From Heterostelium album PN500 (taxonomy: Eukaryota; Evosea; Eumycetozoa; Acytosteliales; Acytosteliaceae), in contig NW_008805066.1 of NCBI RefSeq assembly GCF_000004825.1, positions 248,001 to 312,000 on the forward strand: 64,000 nucleotides of DNA, read 5' to 3'. Below the pieces are notes generated by a model that ran no database searches, was not told where the DNA came from, and saw nothing but the letters and a program-made list of their open reading frames with translations. The translations under genes were made by a program, and so were the position numbers. Positions 11,312 through 22,800 of this stretch are shown piece by piece; the first letter of the stretch is position 1; each line of letters opens with the position of its first letter.

Positions 11312-12985
11312 ATGGATGTTAGAGATGATTCGTCAGATGAATCGGGAGGATCTTCACCAGGAAAAAATAAAGAGAAAATTCGTCGTTCCACTGAGATCAA
11401 ATATATTGAAGACAGAAACCGTCGGAAGGTAACCAAGTGTAAGAGAAAGCGTGGTATTAGCAAGAAGTTTGAAGAGCTAAGCAAACTTACCGGTGCCCAG
11501 ATGCTGTTGGTTATCGTCTCCAAAGATCGTTTGGCATGTTGGTCCACCGACAAGTTCAAACCATTCGTTCAACCCTATGGCATGACCTTGATTCGCAATT
11601 GTTTGGAGCCCAACTCCGAATCTCTGTTCCACGAAGTAGAAGAAGGTTCTCCGCTAAACGATTCCACTTTTATGAGTCATAATTATTATGATTCCCTACT
11701 TGAAAAAAATAATCAAATACAAGTTAATAATGTTAAAAATAGTAGTAAAAACAATTCCTATAGTAGTAGTAGTAGTAGTAGTAGTAATAATAGTAAGCAG
11801 GAGGAATCAGGTGATTCCGATTCATCAACAAATCAAACAGCTCCACAAATTACAACTACCAATTTATTATTCCAAAAACCAATATCAACATCAACATCAA
11901 CTTTAACAAAAACTATTATACATAGTAAACTTCCAATCAAGGAAACCATTCATACCGTTCCTTCCAACCCCATAATTAAAAAACCAACACCAATAACTCC
12001 TACCGAAAATAATCAACTTCCTCCTTTAAAAACCATTCATAATCAACATCCTGTTCGGGTTCAACCATCGACTAAAATTCTTTTTCAAAAAGAAAATAAT
12101 ATTCACAATCAGAATAGTAGTACTATTCATGTCAATCCTCAATATAAAAGACAATTTCACCAGTATCAAAATGATCAATATATGCCAAGTATTCTAAAAA
12201 GACTACAAAGTGAGAATGCTTCATATGTTCCTCAGAGTCAATATAGTTTTCCCAATCAACCACATCAACCACCACAACAACAACCACAACCACAACCACA
12301 ACAACAAAAACCACAACAACCACAACAACAACAACAACAACAACAACATTCTGTTTTAAAATTACTTCAACCATCACATCATTCCTTTCAAGGAAATCAA
12401 CACCAACTACCTACTCACCAGAATGATTTTCATAATCGTTCAGTTCCTTCATACATTCAGCGTGATATTCAAAAACCTAAATATAACCAAGTTGAATTCC
12501 AACAACACCGACTCACCAAATCAGATAATCACCTTCATATTCAGACCAATCCTCAATATGTCTATTATAGTCAACCACCAAGCCCAAACCAATCAAGAGA
12601 TAATAATTATATAATGTTTTCACATCCAAATATCTATCAGAATAGCTATGTTCCAAATCAAAGACAAGATGTATACACTCTCCCCAGTTACAATTATTCA
12701 ACAACACCGAACCACCAACAGCTTTTTAATAACTACCAACAAACTCATTCACAACAACACCACCAACATCTTCAACCGATCCAAACTAACACCAATCATT
12801 ATCAAAACCAACAAGAAATCGAGGTTAATACTATGTCTATAAAGAATACTCTACTATTTGAATCCGTTCCATATAGAGGTTTCCAAGAAGAAGATGATGA
12901 TGAAGATGATGAAGGTATCAGGTACTCAAAGAAACTTAGAACCAAACCAAAACTGATTCCATTCTTTCATAAAGATTGGAATTAA
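11312..12985 (+). CDS. SRF-type MADS-box transcription factor
   Basis: Single exon, 557 residues. The MADS box lies at about 22-78 (KIRRSTEIKYIEDRNRRKVT, then KRKRGISKKFEELSKLTGAQ and the VIVSKD strand). It is followed by an SRF/MCM1-type extension (TDKFKPFVQPYGMTLIRNCL, about 79-98). SRF-type factors bind CArG boxes (CC-A/T6-GG) as dimers. The box is divergent: the first helix has NRRKVTKCKRKRGISKKFEE where animal SRF has a conserved FSKRKxGIMKKAYE. The rest is a long Ser, Asn, Gln and Pro-rich activation-like region. The protein closes with an acidic cluster (EEDDDEDDEG) and a basic end. The start is the first ATG after a likely 5'-UTR splice acceptor. Dictyostelids have several SRF paralogues; I cannot assign which. 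Confidence 0.85.
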   Translation: MDVRDDSSDESGGSSPGKNKEKIRRSTEIKYIEDRNRRKVTKCKRKRGISKKFEELSKLTGAQMLLVIVSKDRLACWSTDKFKPFVQPYGMTLIRNCLEPNSESLFHEVEEGSPLNDSTFMSHNYYDSLLEKNNQIQVNNVKNSSKNNSYSSSSSSSSNNSKQEESGDSDSSTNQTAPQITTTNLLFQKPISTSTSTLTKTIIHSKLPIKETIHTVPSNPIIKKPTPITPTENNQLPPLKTIHNQHPVRVQPSTKILFQKENNIHNQNSSTIHVNPQYKRQFHQYQNDQYMPSILKRLQSENASYVPQSQYSFPNQPHQPPQQQPQPQPQQQKPQQPQQQQQQQQHSVLKLLQPSHHSFQGNQHQLPTHQNDFHNRSVPSYIQRDIQKPKYNQVEFQQHRLTKSDNHLHIQTNPQYVYYSQPPSPNQSRDNNYIMFSHPNIYQNSYVPNQRQDVYTLPSYNYSTTPNHQQLFNNYQQTHSQQHHQHLQPIQTNTNHYQNQQEIEVNTMSIKNTLLFESVPYRGFQEEDDDEDDEGIRYSKKLRTKPKLIPFFHKDWN

Positions 12986-15418
12986 GACAATCAAATATAC
13001 AATATTTATATATTTAAATAGTAATAAACATAGAAAGTAATCTGATTTATCTAATAAATAAATCAGTGTTATTAAACAAAAACAAAACATAATCTTATTA
13101 ACTATAAAAGGTATTATAATAACAAACTGAATCGAAAATGATTTATCATATATTGGGCATAGCAAAGAGTTCCATTGACAATTCGGTTATGTATGAAATT
13201 ATATTCTCTCTTTAGTAGTATATTTGTTACAAATTAAAGTGGTGAGATCAATGATTATTGGGTACATCACCAAACATATGAATTCAAAGAGTGTGTGCAC
13301 TACACAGTAATCATTGTGTATATCTCATTTTATTTGAAGAACTTATTATTATTATTGTCATCAACAACGTCACATTGCCAATCACACCAAAACAAATAAA
13401 TAAAAAATCATATAACAACACAGCAGACATTAAATTTACCAAAATTGGGGTTTCAAATGAAATTAACTGTAATGAAATGATACTAAATGAACACCTCTTT
13501 TTCTTTTATTGTGTATGTTGAAAAGAGATTAATATAGATTGATTCAAGTTTAAAAAATCTAGGTTGTAAAATGAATGTGTTTGCTTTGGAGACAACGCTG
13601 TAAGAACTTGGACAAAATAAATTAAACTATTTTTATTATTGTTATGAATAAGATAAAAAAAAAAAAACAAGACAGAAGTTGATAATGACAACTTTAAATT
13701 TAAACCAATATTGGTTGTTGTTTGCAATTATTAACAAATAAAATGGAACCCAATAACAACAAACAAAACTATATTAACAATACCATATATATCTCTCTAT
13801 ATAGTTGTTATCTAATGGCAATGGTAATTAGAGTTTGAACACTAAAATAAAGAGTTGTAGTAGCAACTACGTCTACTATTACACTACTAATACAACTACT
13901 CTGACAACAACAATAATATAATAATAATAATAGTGAAAAAAGTTAACTATAGTTGTATGTACATCGCTCTCTTTTGATCAAATAAAGATAATCATGCTGT
14001 TTCAAATATCTAGAGGTGTAGCTGAAATTGAACTACTAAACTAATAGAATAGTTATTAAATTTGATTGAAAAACAAAACTATTCTAAATCGAATAAACAG
14101 TACTATAGCTTGTTTGGAATGTCTGAGTGTTAAGATATAGATAGACCGTTCAAAAGTTGTAAAGTTCTCTTAATATTGAGCAATGCAACAACAACAACAA
14201 CAACGACGACGACGACGACGACGACTATAAAGGGTTTATTATTTTAATACACCTATTATTTTCTTTTGTTTCTGTTCTTTATGTTATTCTTTTTTTTTTT
14301 TTTTTTTTGGTGTCTACTAATATAGTTAACGATCAATCTATATTAAAATCGCTAAAAAACCATTGATTGAAATCAAATCTTGAACATTTGTTTCAGTAAA
14401 TTTATCAATCAAATTATATTAAATTGATACCCCCATCTACTTATGATCCTATTGTGATCAAAAAAAAACAAAAGGGTGGAAAAATAGTTTTTTTGATTGG
14501 CTATGATTATTTGTTAAGTAATATAAATTTGTTTGATTATAATTACCACACATGCTCTGTTTTTCTTTTGATTGATTATCAAATTTAGGTATGCAATAAG
14601 GAGACAATTGACTATTCTATTTTTACTTTATCTTTAGAATTTAACAAAAAAAACTATACTTTGGTGACAAGGTAAAGATAGAGTAGAGCAGAAGCTAGAG
14701 AGATAGAGGTAGCAGAGAGCATATAGATTCTACACAATATGTGAGTGAGTGTGGTGCTGTTTGTTTGTCAATCACAATGTATAAAAAAAGTAAGATCAGA
14801 AATAAAAGAAAGAAAGAGAGAAAATGAGTGGGTAACAAATCAAAACACCACAATTTTAATTTTAAAAGTAAAGAGTTTGAGAAACAAAACATGTTATTGT
14901 TTTGTTTCCTTTTGTTTTTTTGTTCAAATTTCCATAATGTTTTGGTTTGGTTGATTGGTTTTATTATTATTATTACTTTTTTTTTTTTTGAGAGTTGTTT
15001 CATGATTGGTTGGTTAGTTGGTTGATTGATTGATTTATGCTTGGTGATGATGGTGATGGTGATATATTATGATTGTGTTTTTGGTTGATTGGTGTTGGTT
15101 GTCGTTGTTGTTGATGTCGATGTGTTGAACATGGAAGTAACAAATAAGAACTAGAACTAGGGTTAACGATTATAATGTTCGATTGACAAACTACCACTTT
15201 TCAACTAAACAATTCTCCTTACCTTGCAGTAAAATGAAGGATAGGATGTTTTTGGTCTGGAATACAATTGGTGAGTTGGAACTACCCTTTTTTTTTTTTT
15301 TTTTTTTAATTTATTGGTTTTGCTTTTTAACTTCAACCAAGTAAACACCTATGATTTTGACAGATAGTTCCTAAGTATTTGTTTATTCTATTTATTTCTA
15401 AACTCCCCAAAAACAAAC
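12986..15418. other. 2.4-kb intergenic region upstream of the Myb gene
   Basis: AT-rich, with no gene I can support. It holds a CAA/CGA microsatellite (14186-14225), a 10-bp inverted repeat (14045-14054 with 14077-14086), a purine-rich stretch around 14670-14830, and a long poly-T tract near 15289-15306 just upstream of the Myb gene. A candidate 5'-UTR exon (15230-15270) between a ttgcag acceptor and a gtgagt donor is described in the findings. Short open frames on both strands have low-complexity composition. Confidence 0.5.
14186..14225 (+). repeat. CAA/CGA trinucleotide microsatellite
   Basis: A run of CAA units passes directly into about eight CGA units. Coding triplet repeats are common here, but this tract lies in intergenic DNA. 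Confidence 0.85.
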
Positions 15419-16486
15419 ATGGCAGATATCAATCCCAACTCTACAACTATATTATTAGGTGATTTCATGTTTCCTTATGCTCCGACCATATCACAATTTG
15501 ATGATTCCAGTGAATTGTCGTCGTCCCCGCTAGAACAATCTTCAGATTCTAATTTCGATGATTTCCACCTTGACATTTACGACTCTATTCTGCCAATGGA
15601 TTACGAACATATCTGGGATTCCCATCATGATAGTAGTAATTTGTTGGTTTCCAATGGGATTGATATTTTTCCATTTCCAGATGACAGTGAGTTGTTGATG
15701 ATGCCATTTCTCCAAACCATTTCTGATGTCGAAAATATATTATTCAACAAACCAGATTCTAATTTATTAATAAATAATACACAAGAACTACTATTAAATG
15801 ATATTCATTGTATTAGTGTTACAAATGAAATCATCAATAGTTGTTCTTTAATAAATTCTACTGGGATTGTTTGGGAAATGGCTGATCCATCATCATCACC
15901 ATCACCATCGCCTTCGCCATCTTCACCACCATTATCCGAATGTAATAGCCCACCTATCAGGAATGAAAATTCAAATGTTAGCACTAAAAGAAGTCCAAAG
16001 AATTCGCCTAAAAGAAAATACCTACGTAAAACATTTAAGTCTCTGTGTATCAATACTCTGCATTGGTCAAAAGGAGATTGGACAGAAGAAGAAGATGAGT
16101 TGCTGATAGAGCTCTACAATAGAATAGGATGTGACTGGATGAAAATTTCATCTCTACTCGGTACCAGATCGAATAAGCAATGTAGAAATCGATATGTCTC
16201 TGTTCTGGAGCCAAGAATCAATGGTGAGCGTGGTATACCATGGACCATCTACGAAGATCTCATCATTATCTCCAACTATCCAAAGTACCATCACTCCTGG
16301 ATGGACTACACCCAACATCTCGCCAAGAGAACCAACGATGATATTAAAAACCGATGGCTAAAGACATTGTCAGTCGATGAAAAGCGTGGATATTATAACC
16401 AATTCCTAGATCTCTATGGTAATATCATTCAATGTAGTGAAATATATGAAGTATCACCTAAATGGTATCTACATAGAAAAATCTAA
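15419..16486 (+). CDS. R2R3 Myb-domain transcription factor
   Basis: Single exon, 355 residues. The first ~200 residues are acidic and Ser-rich, with a short SPSPSPSP tract. Two Myb repeats follow at about 216-262 (WSKGDWTEEEDELLIEL ... WMKISSLL ... QCRNRY) and 273-315 (PWTIYEDLIIISNY ... WMDYTQHL ... IKNRWLKTL). The helix-turn-helix ends CRNRY and IKNRW are canonical DNA-contact helices. In repeat 1 the spaced tryptophans are present; in repeat 2 the acidic helix is weak and partly hydrophobic. Myb R2R3 proteins bind sequences related to AACNG. The protein ends about 40 residues after repeat 2, an unusual C-terminal position for the DNA-binding domain. The start codon is in a typical A-rich context (caaacATG). 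Confidence 0.88.
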   Translation: MADINPNSTTILLGDFMFPYAPTISQFDDSSELSSSPLEQSSDSNFDDFHLDIYDSILPMDYEHIWDSHHDSSNLLVSNGIDIFPFPDDSELLMMPFLQTISDVENILFNKPDSNLLINNTQELLLNDIHCISVTNEIINSCSLINSTGIVWEMADPSSSPSPSPSPSSPPLSECNSPPIRNENSNVSTKRSPKNSPKRKYLRKTFKSLCINTLHWSKGDWTEEEDELLIELYNRIGCDWMKISSLLGTRSNKQCRNRYVSVLEPRINGERGIPWTIYEDLIIISNYPKYHHSWMDYTQHLAKRTNDDIKNRWLKTLSVDEKRGYYNQFLDLYGNIIQCSEIYEVSPKWYLHRKI

Positions 16487-16640
16487 ATTAAAATTATTAT
16501 TTAAATAAAATATAAATACATAAAAATTAATAATCATAAATTGATCAATCAGTTGGTTATCTCAAAAAAGAAGTTTTTTTTTTTTTTTTAAAGGACTCGT
16601 TTTTTTTTTTTTTTAATTTAAATTTACTACAATTCAAGAA

Positions 16641-19154
16641 ATGAGTAACTTTATTAGATTAACTAATAAATATATCTCAAATCTAAGAGTTAATATTATA
16701 TCAAATAATGGTATAAATAGTCATGGAGTATATAAAGGTATGAATATTCATTCTTTTTAGTTATTTTTTTTGTATATAACTTACCTTTATACAAATATAG
16801 TAAATAGATATAGTTGTAATAATTGGAGTAGTAGTAGTAAAAACAATAGTTATATAAATAAAAATATAGATAATATATCATTTGGTATTAGAAGTTATTC
16901 ATCTTTTAAGAATGATGGAAGAAAGCAAAATCATAGTTATAATGTCGATGGTAGTGTCAAAATGGAGAATCCATTGGAAAACAAACAAATCGGTGAAAAT
17001 CTCAATGTGAATTTCGTTAAACCAAATGACATTAAACCATTTAAACCTAGACTACCACCATACGAGACATCTGCAACATTGGACTTTTTGATTATCGCCA
17101 ATCAGAAGGAGTTCTCCGAAGAGGAGATAGAGAAATTCAGTAAGTTGGCAAAGGCATTGTCGTCTATCGGTTTCCAGCATCAATCGGAGGAAAAGTGGAA
17201 AGAGGCACTCGAATCATACAATAAAGCATTGTTGTACATTCGTAATCTATTTGGTGGTGGTCTCGATCATCAACATCATTTTAGTCTGCGTGAATACGCT
17301 GCTCTCATCTTGAATATGGGTGAAGCGAACTCTCGTCTTGAGAATATGGACGAAGCCGTTCTTCGTAGTAAACAAGCTATTGATCTGCTGGAGATTGACT
17401 GGCGTGAACAGGTCAGAGCATCTCCCAAAGATGAAACACTCAAAACAATGTGGTTGAAAGACGAGATGCTAGGAATTGCCTATTTCAATCATGCCGAGTA
17501 TCTCGCATTCCATTCACGGCACGAAGAAGCAGAGCCATTCATTCGCAATGCCAATAGGATATTATCAAAGTTGTATCCATTGGATCATCCGGTGAATGTG
17601 GATTGTGGTGTTTTGATGGTGGAGATTCTCAATGAGACCGGTCGAACAATGGAGCTTGATAAGATGACAGATCAATATGGCAATGTCCTTACCGATGCAC
17701 TTGGTGTAACAGATCAACTCAAATCGGTCTACGAGAAGCTAGATGAAGGAATGATGGATAAAATCATTGAGACTGTAGAGCAGAAGTTCCCTGGATTCAT
17801 TGAGCAGCACGAAGGAAACCAAGAGGAGATGGAGGCAGCGGAACGAGCACTGGAAGCAGGCGAGGAGTATAACTACGATTTACCGGAAACATCGATGTAC
17901 AGAGAAAAGGATTTTGGTATTGAAGATGTTTTGTTTGCCGCTGCAGATACATCGAGAGCGAATAGAAGAACATCAATGGACGATACAGAGGTGGAACCTG
18001 ACGAACCTGGAATTTCACAGACTGTCAGCAAGCTGTCGGAATTGGCTGAAGTAGAAAAACAGAGATTTGGAGAGGATGAATTCGATCAATTGCAAGACGA
18101 CGACTTGGACATTGATGACGAAGAGTTGGACAATGAGAATGACGATGAGATTCATGAGATTGAAAGAATGTCGGGATTCAAATTGTCGATGGATGACAAA
18201 GAGCGATATTTGCAAAAGAAATACAGTAGAGAATTCGATCAAGCCACCAACTTGTTGCCAGACGACGTTCCAATCAATAGATTGATCAATAAGTTTGATA
18301 GAATTCTGACGGAAGGTTCGAACAAGGTGGCAGAGATTGAGAACGAAAGAATCATAGATAGAGATAGAAGAATAAAGAATCGACCAGCCGATGTTATGGA
18401 TCAGGTGCTTTGGGAGAATGGAGAGATCGTTACACCGACCGACGAGCAAGGTGAACCAATCAGTCAGGCATCGATGCACAAGATGGGAAAGTATCTCTCT
18501 GAGGAGCTGGCCGAGCATGAAATGGATGAAGACGAAGAGGTCATGGAGGAATCGCTTGGAAAGCTGATGAATATGGTTAGAAACATGAGTGGTGAAGAAC
18601 AGAAAGAGTTGGACGAAAACTTTAGGAATATTGCACCGCTACTGGGAATGATGACTTCGAAAAAAGCAAACAGCACTAAAGTATCAGAGCTATTCAATCG
18701 TTCACTTACAGATTTAGAAAGAGATCAAGAACTTTACAATGAAATGATAAGAGAACGACAAGAAGAGAATGATTATGACGAGGATGAGTACGAGGAAGAA
18801 ATAGAAGATGCAGAGTATGAAGTTAAACAAGATCCAGAGGTATTCAGAGAGTTGATGTCAAAGGCACAACAATATAGATTCAACCCAGAGGAGTTGGCAA
18901 AGAATATAGATCCACAACAATACCTCACAAAGAAACAGACTTTGGAAGGTGATGTGATGGATGACGACAAAGAGTTTGACGAAATGGGTCTAAATCACCT
19001 GCTCAGAGAATTAGAGAATTTGAATTTTGAAGGTGAAGATCTAGATTTGGAGAATGACAACGATAACTTGGATTTAGATTCATTCATCAAACAAGCAACA
19101 AAATCAAATGATTTTAAGAACTTCATGATGAATGAATCAAAGAAAAATAAATAG
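16641..19154 (+). CDS. TPR protein with mitochondrial-type N-terminus and acidic C-terminal half
   Basis: Exons are 16641-16737 and 16801-19154 (816 residues); the intron is gtatga..atag. The first ~60 residues lack acidic residues until a run of Asn/Ser/Lys/Arg and look like a mitochondrial presequence (MSNFIRLTNKYISNLRVN). About 135-320 contains TPR-like helix pairs (EKFSKLAKALSSIGF, KWKEALESYNKALLYI, DEAVLRSKQAIDLL, HEEAEPFIRNANRIL). Beyond about 330 the chain is strongly acidic and helical with repeated DDE/EDE blocks. I recognise no named family. It could be an organellar chaperone-like or assembly protein, but the function is unknown. The stop is TAG, rare here. It is tail-to-tail with TRAPPC12 (77 bp between stops). 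Confidence 0.8.
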
Positions 19155-19231
19155 GAAATATTTATAAATATATATTTTTTTATATATATTGTATGTTTAT
19201 TGTTTTGTTTACTATTCATATTTAAAAAAAG

Positions 19232-21338
19232 TTAGTTTGTTTGAGGTTGTGTTATTTTGAAAACCTTGAAATCAAAGTTGTCGGGTGCGCGTCTGGCGAT
19301 GTCACCCATGATTGCTTTCTTCTTTTCACTGGAGCGCTCTGAGGAGAGTTCATAGAGTGAACAGATGTTGAAGATCAGTGTTTCATCGATAGATTTCTCT
19401 TTCTCCTTTTGCATGAGTTGTTCTAGTGTTGCAACGGCACCACTTAGATCGCAGGTGTAGAGCATCGATATACATTTGTTGTTGGCCGCAGCAACGTTGG
19501 TTGGATCCAACTTCAAGACACTCTCGAAACACTCGATGGCACGAGGATACTGATCACTAGCAACAGCAAGCAATCCACGATTCATCCAAGAGACAACGGA
19601 AATCTCTGGTTCCGGAATCAGACGATCCGCAATCTTGAATATCAAATCGGCATTGTGGATACTACCCATTTGCAAATGAATTCTACCCAATGCCGACAAA
19701 ATCCATTGGTCTGCTTGTTGTCTATGAATTAAATCCTCCAATATCTTAATAGCCAACAAATAATCCTTATTCTTTTGAATGATAAATGTTATAATTGAAA
19801 ATATAATTCTACGTTCTCTCAACCTCCAAATTGAAACTAAGCCAACATGAAATAAAACCAATTATTAGTACATCAATAAATATATTTAGCAGATCAATAA
19901 TAATCTTTAACATACCTGCATTATTATCATTACTATTTTCAAATACTTCAGATTCAGATGGAATTCCACCGTTCAACATGAGTGAGTTGATGTTGGGTGA
20001 TGACGAAGAGGCATGGAGTGTTGGCGAGAGTGTTGGTGTTAGGAGAGATGTGGAGGTGGTGGAAGCTGTCAGTCCATCCAGTTGCGAGAGATAGATACTC
20101 TGTTGCTCTGGTGAGAGAGTATGTTGTTGCTCGGTATCAGCGGTTGTAGCAGCAGTAGCAATGGTTGAAGCAGTCATATGCTGCTGTTGTTGTTGCTGTT
20201 GTTGCAATTGCAGTTGTTGTTGCTCTAAATTGGTGATCTCACGTTTACAAATAGCAAGCAGTGCATAGAGTGCATCCAACTGATACTTCTCTACACCGAG
20301 GTGACATGCCAACTCTGCCTTGATGATTCTCAGTGAGAACGGTACCATTGTACCTTTGCGATTGGGGAACAACTGTGGATATGCTTCATAGCAATTGACT
20401 AAATCACGTATGTCACCAATTCCTTGAATCTCATCGTATGCAACCTTAAAGTTTTTCATCTTTACATGTGCAATCACTCTGCATAACTATTTACAAATAT
20501 GTTCATTATTAATATTATACAATCTAACTAAATCATAATCATTGTAATTAAAACATACTTTATATTGTAATATAGATTGTGGATTGTTTGTATTTGAAAT
20601 ACACATATCTGCAACTTTGAATACATTATTCCAATTGCCTATTTTCTAAAAGAGTTTGGTTGTTAATTAACATATTAGTTAGAATAAGTTTAAGTTATTT
20701 ACCATTAATCTTTTTAATGTTATTTCATCACCAACTAAACCTTGTTGTTGTTGTTGTTGTTGTTGCTGGTGTTGTTGTTGTTGTGATTGCATTGATTGTG
20801 GTGGTTGATGAAGTGGTGATGTTACAGTTGGTTGTAGTGGCTGTTGGTGTGATCCTATTTGTACAATTGGTGTTGTCGAGAATGATGCTTGTGAAGGTGT
20901 GCTATGCAGTGGCGATGGTGCGCCAAGCGGTGAATTCATAATGTCGATAGGTGATGACTGACTACTCAACAGTGTTGCTTGTGATGACGACGATGCAGTT
21001 GAACTTGACAATGGTGTTCTAAGAGGTGTTAATGGTTGCTGATGTTGTTGTTGTTGTTGATGTTGTTGTACAGGTATTTGATTGAAAGAAGATGATCTTG
21101 GTATATTACTATTACTGTTATTATTAGTATTATTATTAAATGGAGAAGTAGGTGCAGATGTGAAATTTAAAGGTGTAGTAGACGATAGTGTATTGGGTGA
21201 ACCACTTGTACCTCCACTACCAATGCTATTACCACTTAGATTCAATCCCAAACTTTGATCGGATCTACTATTATTAAAAAGGTTATTAGCAACATTAACC
21301 CTTGGTGGTTGTTGTTGTTGTGGTGGTTGGTTGCTCAT
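19232..21338 (-). CDS. TRAPPC12 homologue (TRAPP complex / TPR protein)
   Basis: Minus-strand exons are 21338-20703, 20645-20559, 20486-19916 and 19836-19232 (632 residues). All splice sites are GT..AG with consistent phases. The first ~230 residues are Gln/Ser/Thr-rich and poorly conserved. The C-terminal TPR region (about 440-620) has the landmarks of TRAPPC12/TTC15: LGRIHLQMGSIHNAD, FESVLKLDPTNVAAANNK, an N-C-S-M-L-Y block, LIFNICSLYELSSE and an F-K-V-F-K-I end. TRAPPC12 is a subunit of the TRAPP III tethering complex acting in ER-Golgi traffic and autophagy. A Gln-rich insert (LQLQQQQQQQQ) and a Ser/Thr block lie within exon 3, between conserved segments. Exon 2 is only 87 nt. Confidence 0.88.
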
Positions 21339-22800
21339 ATTGAGGTTATATATATTAGGTAGATTGCAACCAGGAAAATATCATGATGATGTTTTGAAAA
21401 ACTGAAAAAAAAATAAAATACTTTGGATAATTCAAATTTGAATTGAAAAAAAAAAATTTATTTGATGTGGCTAACATTGTATTATCAGTATTTGAAATTA
21501 TTTTAAAATAAATTATATCGACATTACAAGTATCAATATTCCCGGAATTTGGTCTTTGATGAAAAATAATAATACGATTTTATTTATTTCTCAATATTAA
21601 TTCTCATTCATTATTCTATTAATACAAATATTAAATGATATTTGGGTATTTTTTAACTTCAAAGAGTTCAATAAAATTAGAGAATATGATTCATATTCTG
21701 CAGTTTCAAATTCCAATTGATAAAGTTTTAAATATATATAATAAATTATCCAAAATATTAGAATATGTTATATTAAATCAACCTCCGTTTCTAGACAAAT
21801 TTAGAAAACATAGAGAACTATTATTACTTCTTAAACAAATTTATTTATTTAATTTTCTTCTGGAAACAGAATTTCGAAGTTCCTTAGAAAATTAAAAAAT
21901 TAAAAAATTAAAAAATTAAAAAAAAAACAATAAATGGATACACATAATTTTTTCAACGCACAATTAATTTTTATAATAAATATCGTTTTTTTTTTTATTT
22001 TGTTTGTATATACCTTTTTTTTTTATTTTTTAGTAAATCAATCAATCAATCAGTCAATTGTCATATTTGTACACCAAAACATTATTTATATATATTGAAA
22101 TTGTTTTTCTTTTTCAGATTAAATGAAAGTTTAATAAAAAAACAGTAGTAATAACCAGTAATAATACTAAAATCATCATATATATATAGATATACACTTA
22201 CAGGGAGAGAGAGAAGAGCTAACAAACTATCACAATATACAAATAATATAATATAATAATCATACATACTTGTACAAACAAATAAATCACTTTTCGTAAC
22301 CAACAATTATATATAAACATCTAAACAAAGTTTTTTTTTTTTTTTTTTTTAATTTATTTTTTATTTACATTTGTTAAAATTAATATTCTTTTATTATATA
22401 CCTAATATACATATATATATATACATACTACATTCACATAAAACATTTATTTTATTACATATGTTTGTTCTTTTACAGTAATATTAATAATCAAAACGTT
22501 TGAACAATCTCTTTCTCTTTCTCCTCTTCTCTCAGTTGGTAGTCGACTTGTTGATTGTAAAATATATAGACCAAATTTGATCAATCAATTGTTCCAACAT
22601 CTTCTGCTGCTGTGTAATTCTACCAACTACACACATACACACAAACAATCTTGCCAAAGCCTTAAACTAACCTCGATCTCGACTTTGAACTTGAGTTTGA
22701 CCTTATCCTTATCCCTAACCTTAACTTTTCACGCCTTTTACACATAATATTCAATTTTGTATTATTTTTTCCATTTTTAATTTCAACAAACATACATAAA
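21339..22800. other. Divergent intergenic region between TRAPPC12 and the RING gene
   Basis: AT-rich. It contains a weak 86-codon plus-strand frame (21635-21895, listed separately) followed by a short tandem array of ttaaaaaa units (21890-21922), several poly-T tracts, and a C-rich, G-poor leader (22600-22740) directly upstream of the RING gene. Confidence 0.5.
21635..21895 (+). CDS. Possible small hypothetical protein
   Basis: This is an 86-codon open frame. An internal ATG at 21687 would give about 69 residues beginning MIHILQFQIPIDKV. Composition is rather protein-like (mixed charges, leucine-rich helix LLLLLKQIYLFNFLLE) and not simply low-complexity. There is no recognised domain, signal peptide or splice support, and base composition matches the surrounding non-coding DNA. 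It may be a chance frame; included only as a candidate. Confidence 0.2.
   Translation: MIFGYFLTSKSSIKLENMIHILQFQIPIDKVLNIYNKLSKILEYVILNQPPFLDKFRKHRELLLLLKQIYLFNFLLETEFRSSLEN

Noticed and set aside
14695-15197. Overlapping open frames on both strands in the Myb upstream region
   Set aside because: Low-complexity Lys/Asn or Phe/Leu compositions, no splice or domain support, and base composition equal to intergenic DNA.
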